The notes below the pieces were generated by a model, which was not told the DNA's origin, did not search any database, and was given only the letters and a program-made list of their open reading frames with translations. From CBDUEV01 sp965366365 (GTDB lineage Bacteria; Actinomycetota; Acidimicrobiia; Spongiisociales; JAENVV01), in NCBI GenBank assembly GCA_965366365.1, contig CBDUEV010000060.1, forward strand, positions 1 through 17,705: 17,705 nt of DNA, given 5' to 3'. A program made the position numbers and the translations under genes. This document shows positions 15,074 to 17,705 of this stretch, piece after piece. Every line of letters begins with the position of its first letter. The stretch's first letter is position 1.

Positions 15074-15645
15074 CAGAAGCCCACCTCTTCGAGTCGGTCC
15101 CTCAAGCGTTTCCTTCCCCGATGAAGGCGGACCTTGGCTGCACTCACCGTGATTCCCAGCGCGTCAGCGATCTCCTGGTGGGGCCATCCCTCCAGATCCT
15201 TGAGGATGACGACTCGACGCTGATCCTCGTGAAGGAGGGCGAGGGCATCTCTGAGAACTCGGCGGAGCCCCAGGTTCTCCGCGGCGAGCGCCGGGTCCAC
15301 TTCTCGGCGCAGATCGACGATCTCGGGCACGGCGTCCAGAGCGGTGGTGGCTTTCTTCGACCTCTTGGTCCGGTGGGTGAGGGCCGTGTTGACGGTGATC
15401 CGGTGAAGCCAGGTGGCAAGGGCGGACTCTCCCCGAAAACGCGGCAGCGCCTTCCACGCCCTGATGAATGCTTCCTGTGCGACGTCGTCGGCGAGGGCGT
15501 GATCGCCACCCACCAGCCTCATGGCCAGGGTGAACACCTCGTGCTGATGATGCCCGACGAGCGCCGCAAACGCCGACGCGTCACCGGCCTGGGCAAGCTC
15601 CACGAGGGCCGGAGAAGAGTCCTGGCTCACCGCAGGCAATGTCAT
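15073..15645 (-). CDS. ECF-family RNA polymerase sigma factor
   Basis: A 190-residue group 4 sigma factor. Region 2 covers about residues 24-92: FAALVGHHQHEVFTLAMRLV, DDVAQEAFIRAWKALPRFRG and the ATWLHRITVN signature. Region 4 covers about 130-185: ALALLHEDQRRVVILKDLEG, HQEIADALGITVSAAKVRLHRGRKRL, a helix-turn-helix that reads the -35 element. There is no extra C-terminal domain. ATG 15645 overlaps the stop of the dehydratase gene as ATGA and has GAGG seven bases upstream, so it is translationally coupled. An open frame extending to 15852 lies inside the dehydratase gene and is rejected. The downstream anti-sigma gene overlaps by one base, forming a sigma/anti-sigma pair. Confidence 0.92.
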   Translation of the reverse strand: MTLPAVSQDSSPALVELAQAGDASAFAALVGHHQHEVFTLAMRLVGGDHALADDVAQEAFIRAWKALPRFRGESALATWLHRITVNTALTHRTKRSKKATTALDAVPEIVDLRREVDPALAAENLGLRRVLRDALALLHEDQRRVVILKDLEGWPHQEIADALGITVSAAKVRLHRGRKRLRDRLEEVGF

Positions 15646-16499
15646 GCTGTGACCTCGACGGTGGCCTCGACGACGGCGAGGTCGTTCGCTTCCACCGCGA
15701 CACTCAACCGAGCCGCCTGGGCTTCCCGGACCTCCACCGCGCCGCGCACCACCGCCTGTTCCGCGGCCAGGAGCGGCTGTTTGAACCTGAAGCGAGCCTC
15801 GGAGACTGGCCTGGTCCCAGGCACGTGCCGAGCAGCCTGCTGGAGAGCCCACGACGCCGAAAGCAACCCGTGGCAGACAATCCGCGGAAGGCCGGCTGCC
15901 CGCGCCACGTCGTGATCCCAGTGGAGTGGATTGAAATCACCGGTGGCGGCCGCGTAGCGCACGAGGTCGCTGCGGCTGGCGGATTTGTAGAGAGGTGTCA
16001 GGTCGCCGGGGTCGACCGGCAGGGATGCTGCGGAGGCACGCTCGTCGCGAGCTTTCGCCAGAGGCTCCGGCTCGGCCTGCGGATCGGACTCGGACGCAGG
16101 CTCCTCGGCCGACATGAGAAACAGCGACGTCGAATCGAGGACCGGTGACCCGTCTTTGCGGACGGCGGCGGCCGTGAAGGTGACCCAGGCGACGCCTCCC
16201 CTCATCCGGATCCGCTCCACCTGCGCGTCGATCGTGACGGCCTCACCGATGGCCCAGGGCTGATGCCACGAGAACCGCTGATCCGCGTGGATGAGGATGC
16301 GCGAATGGGCTCCCGCCTCAGGATCCCACAGAAAGGAGGGAGCCACGGTGAAGAGGGCGGCCGCGGCATACGAAGGAGGGGCGACGTCGGTCCAGCGGGA
16401 GGCATCGTCGCCGGTCACATCCACGAACGCCCGCACGTGCCCAGACTCCACGAGCAACTCGCCGTGGTAGCTGCGGCCTTCGAGATCGGTGACACCCAT
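15642..16499 (-). CDS. Fused FAS1-like/MaoC-like (3R)-hydroxyacyl dehydratase, HadA-HadB type
   Basis: A 285-residue protein with two hot-dog folds. The N-terminal half (about 1-130) resembles the non-catalytic FAS1-like dehydratase domain (HadA type). A Glu/Pro/Ala-rich linker (about 131-160) joins it to a MaoC-like half. This carries the hydratase 2 motif YAAATGDFNPLHWDHDVARAAG with catalytic Asp188 and His193, then a CHGLL segment. Such enzymes dehydrate (3R)-hydroxyacyl-ACP or -CoA. In Mycobacterium tuberculosis separate hadA, hadB and hadC lie between rpmG2 and secE-nusG, the same place as here, which supports a fused HadAB in fatty-acid elongation. There is no Shine-Dalgarno before ATG 16499; a TACAGT box eight bases upstream hints at a nearly leaderless transcript. 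The stop overlaps the ECF sigma start. Confidence 0.85.
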   Translation of the reverse strand: MGVTDLEGRSYHGELLVESGHVRAFVDVTGDDASRWTDVAPPSYAAAALFTVAPSFLWDPEAGAHSRILIHADQRFSWHQPWAIGEAVTIDAQVERIRMRGGVAWVTFTAAAVRKDGSPVLDSTSLFLMSAEEPASESDPQAEPEPLAKARDERASAASLPVDPGDLTPLYKSASRSDLVRYAAATGDFNPLHWDHDVARAAGLPRIVCHGLLSASWALQQAARHVPGTRPVSEARFRFKQPLLAAEQAVVRGAVEVREAQAARLSVAVEANDLAVVEATVEVTA

Positions 16500-16507
16500 G
16501 ACCGGTC

Positions 16508-16513
16508 ACTGTA
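16508..16513 (-). promoter_or_regulatory. Possible -10 box for leaderless dehydratase transcript
   Basis: TACAGT on the minus strand, eight bases before ATG 16499, fits the TAnnnT pattern of actinobacterial -10 elements. No clear -35 is seen. It would start transcription at or next to the start codon. Confidence 0.35.
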
Positions 16514-16567
16514 GTGGTGGGGCCTGGCGCCGAACTGTGCCGAGCGACCAAATTCAGCCCGACCGGC

Positions 16568-17350
16568 TCATGTCCCCACCAGGTCGAGACGACTGTCCGT
16601 CCCTTTCAGAAGCGCCTGAAGCTCGGAAACGAAGCGAGCGAACGGGGCGCCGTCCACGATGGTGTGGTCGGCACTGATCGTGAGATCGAGAACCTGTCGG
16701 GCCTCGATCGTCCCCTCCCCCACCACCCACGGTCTCCTGCCCATACCCCCCACCACCACGCTGACCGAGGCCGTCGTCGGAATGCTGATACCGAAACCAC
16801 CACCCTGGCCGAACATCCCGACCGCACTCACGGTCACGGTGCCCGTGATCTTCCGCAATTGTCGAGAACGGAAAGTGAGCAGGTAGGCCAGGCGGACCAA
16901 CACCGACGGCACCGGAAGGCGCCCTGCCCATTGCAGGGCGCGACCGCTTCCACTCGTCGACGGGTCGGAGGCCACAGTCCGAATCTCGGCGCTGATCTCG
17001 CTGACCGAACGCACATCGGCGTCGCGCACCAGGTGGGCGAGAGGAAAGGGACCATGGGGGGTCTGGGCTTCGATGAGGGTGGCCACGTCCACGAAATGAC
17101 AAGCGACCAATCGGCCGCGCCAGTCACGGTAGGCGTGCACCTCGGGGTGGGCGGCCACGGCTCTGGCGACTGCCGCCACGACGAAGGCGGTGAGAGAAAG
17201 CGAGGAAGCCTTGAGTTTGGGGAGCACACCGGTCACGTCCACCGACACGAGGGCGTGCATGACCATGGTCCGTCGGACGGCACCGGTCACGAACCGGCGA
17301 GCGGGCGGGAATCGCTGGACCTCGCTGCTGCGTTCAGTGCGGGATCGCAT
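16568..17350 (-). CDS. Stand-alone 2-oxoacid dehydrogenase E2 catalytic-domain acyltransferase
   Basis: A 260-residue protein that matches only the catalytic domain of dihydrolipoyl acyltransferases, related to chloramphenicol acetyltransferase. The active-site motif H-x3-D-G is DHTIVDG (His229, Asp233). The strand region GTVTVSAVGMFGQGGG corresponds to the SNLGMFG segment of E2 proteins. The N-terminal part (residues 20-75) has the usual FVTGAVRRTM and LSLTAFVVAAVARAVAAHPEV helix. There is no lipoyl domain and no E1/E3-binding domain, and no E1 or E3 gene nearby. An acyltransferase on another substrate is therefore likely. Start at ATG 17350 gives the family-like N-terminus; no ribosome site is visible. 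Upstream in-frame codons to 17497 cross the rpmG terminator and overlap rpmG, and are rejected. Confidence 0.82.
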   Translation of the reverse strand: MRSRTERSSEVQRFPPARRFVTGAVRRTMVMHALVSVDVTGVLPKLKASSLSLTAFVVAAVARAVAAHPEVHAYRDWRGRLVACHFVDVATLIEAQTPHGPFPLAHLVRDADVRSVSEISAEIRTVASDPSTSGSGRALQWAGRLPVPSVLVRLAYLLTFRSRQLRKITGTVTVSAVGMFGQGGGFGISIPTTASVSVVVGGMGRRPWVVGEGTIEARQVLDLTISADHTIVDGAPFARFVSELQALLKGTDSRLDLVGT

Positions 17351-17413
17351 GTCTGAGTGTCGCCTGGCGACCGGACCGAATCCAAGGGACCATCGGCACG
17401 TTCGGGCATGAGA

Positions 17414-17443
17414 AAGGAGCGGGGCCCGGAGGCCCCGCTCCTT
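17414..17443 (-). terminator. Terminator after rpmG
   Basis: 13-bp perfect stem (17414-17426 with 17431-17443), loop of four bases, weak T-rich tail (TCTC after CTT) on the minus strand. It begins 17 bases after the rpmG stop and separates tuf-rpmG from the acyltransferase gene. Confidence 0.8.
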
Positions 17444-17460
17444 CAATTCGACACCATCCT

Positions 17461-17622
17461 TCAGCGAGTCTCTTTGTGACTCGTGTGGGAGCGACACCAG
17501 GGACAGTATTTCTTCAGCGTGAGCCGGTCCTTGGTATTCGACTTGTTCTTGGTGGTCACGTAGTTGCGACGCTTACACACCTCGCAGGCGAGGGTGAGGG
17601 CCGGCCTCTTGTCAGATGGCAT
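17461..17622 (-). CDS. rpmG: 50S ribosomal protein L33
   Basis: A 53-residue L33 read directly from the minus strand. Two Cys pairs form the zinc ribbon: Cys13/Cys16 in ACEVCKRR and Cys40/Cys43 in KKYCPWCRSH. The core RNYVTTKNKSNTKDRLTLKKYCP is the L33 signature and the C-terminus is HKETR. This is the zinc-binding (C+) form. ATG 17622 follows the tuf stop by 34 bases; only a purine-rich GAGAAAAG stands as ribosome site. Probably cotranscribed with tuf. Confidence 0.97.
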   Translation of the reverse strand: MPSDKRPALTLACEVCKRRNYVTTKNKSNTKDRLTLKKYCPWCRSHTSHKETR

Positions 17623-17637
17623 CTTTTCTCACTTTGT

Positions 17638-17666
17638 TTAGGTGACGTTTTTGGGGTTAGGTGACG
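17638..17666. repeat. 10-base direct repeat at the tuf stop
   Basis: TTAGGTGACG occurs at 17638-17647 and again at 17657-17666; the right copy contains the tuf stop codon. The 19-base period places the second copy in the tuf-rpmG gap. Confidence 0.6.
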
Positions 17667-17705
17667 ATCTTGGTGACTCGTCCGGCGCCGACCGTCCGGC
17701 CACCC
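17657..17705 (-). CDS. tuf: Elongation factor Tu, C-terminal end (partial)
   Basis: The last 15 codons and TAA of a minus-strand gene that runs off the right edge. They read GGRTVGAGRVTKIVT, the highly conserved end of EF-Tu domain 3 (usually ending in KIVK, KILE or similar). The tuf-rpmG order is the widespread bacterial one. Confidence 0.9.
   Translation of the reverse strand, partial: GGRTVGAGRVTKIVT

Noticed and set aside
15646..15852. N-terminal extension of the ECF sigma factor
   Set aside because: Gly/Arg-rich translation of the dehydratase gene in another frame; sigma region 2 begins after ATG 15645.

Overview
The window is GC-rich bacterial DNA carrying the ribosomal-protein/RNA-polymerase core cluster, read right to left on the minus strand: tuf (C-terminal end only) - rpmG - stand-alone E2-type acyltransferase - HadA/HadB-like fused dehydratase - ECF sigma - anti-sigma - tRNA-Trp - secE - nusG - rplK - rplA - rplJ - rplL - small conserved protein - rpoB - rpoC. 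Two plus-strand genes at the left edge (a polytopic GT-C-like membrane protein, cut by the window, and a HAD hydrolase) converge on rpoC. An actinobacterium is indicated by the long acidic N-terminal extension of NusG, the 1307-residue RpoC with an actinobacterial-type coiled-coil insert, TAnnnT-type -10 elements, and a (3R)-hydroxyacyl dehydratase between rpmG and trnW-secE, the place hadABC holds in mycobacteria. The dehydratase fusion and the protein sequences suggest the Acidimicrobiia or a neighbouring deep class rather than the mycobacteria themselves; this last step is inference.

Layout, right to left. (1) 17705-17414: tuf end and rpmG, closed by a 13-bp hairpin. (2) 17350-14660: accessory block of an E2 catalytic-domain protein and a tightly overlapped three-gene unit, dehydratase/ECF sigma/anti-sigma (ATGA and TGATG junctions). 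(3) 14629-11890: a near-consensus promoter, tRNA-Trp, then secE-nusG-rplK-rplA, with secE/nusG joined by ATGA; ends at a perfect palindromic hairpin. (4) 11889-11389: about 500 bases without a convincing gene, holding a promoter and a structured leader with a terminator-like hairpin plus a short T run in front of rplJ, a likely L10-type autoregulatory leader. (5) 11388-10206: rplJ (with a roughly 77-residue Glu/Ala/Pro-rich repeat tail) and rplL, closed by a terminator with a T run. (6) 10143-9775: a 122-residue protein made of two similar beta-beta-alpha units. (7) 9734-2226: two tandem sigma-70-type promoters, rpoB starting at a TTG with a perfect Shine-Dalgarno, and rpoC, closed by a 15-bp perfect palindrome shared with the converging HAD gene.

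The cluster supplies translation elongation (EF-Tu, L33, L11, L1, L10, L7/L12), protein export (SecE), transcription elongation (NusG) and the catalytic RNA polymerase subunits. The part that departs from the textbook cluster is the insertion of an envelope/lipid-type dehydratase translationally coupled to an ECF sigma/anti-sigma pair, next to a lipoyl-less E2 domain. I see no phage, transposon, CRISPR or defence genes.
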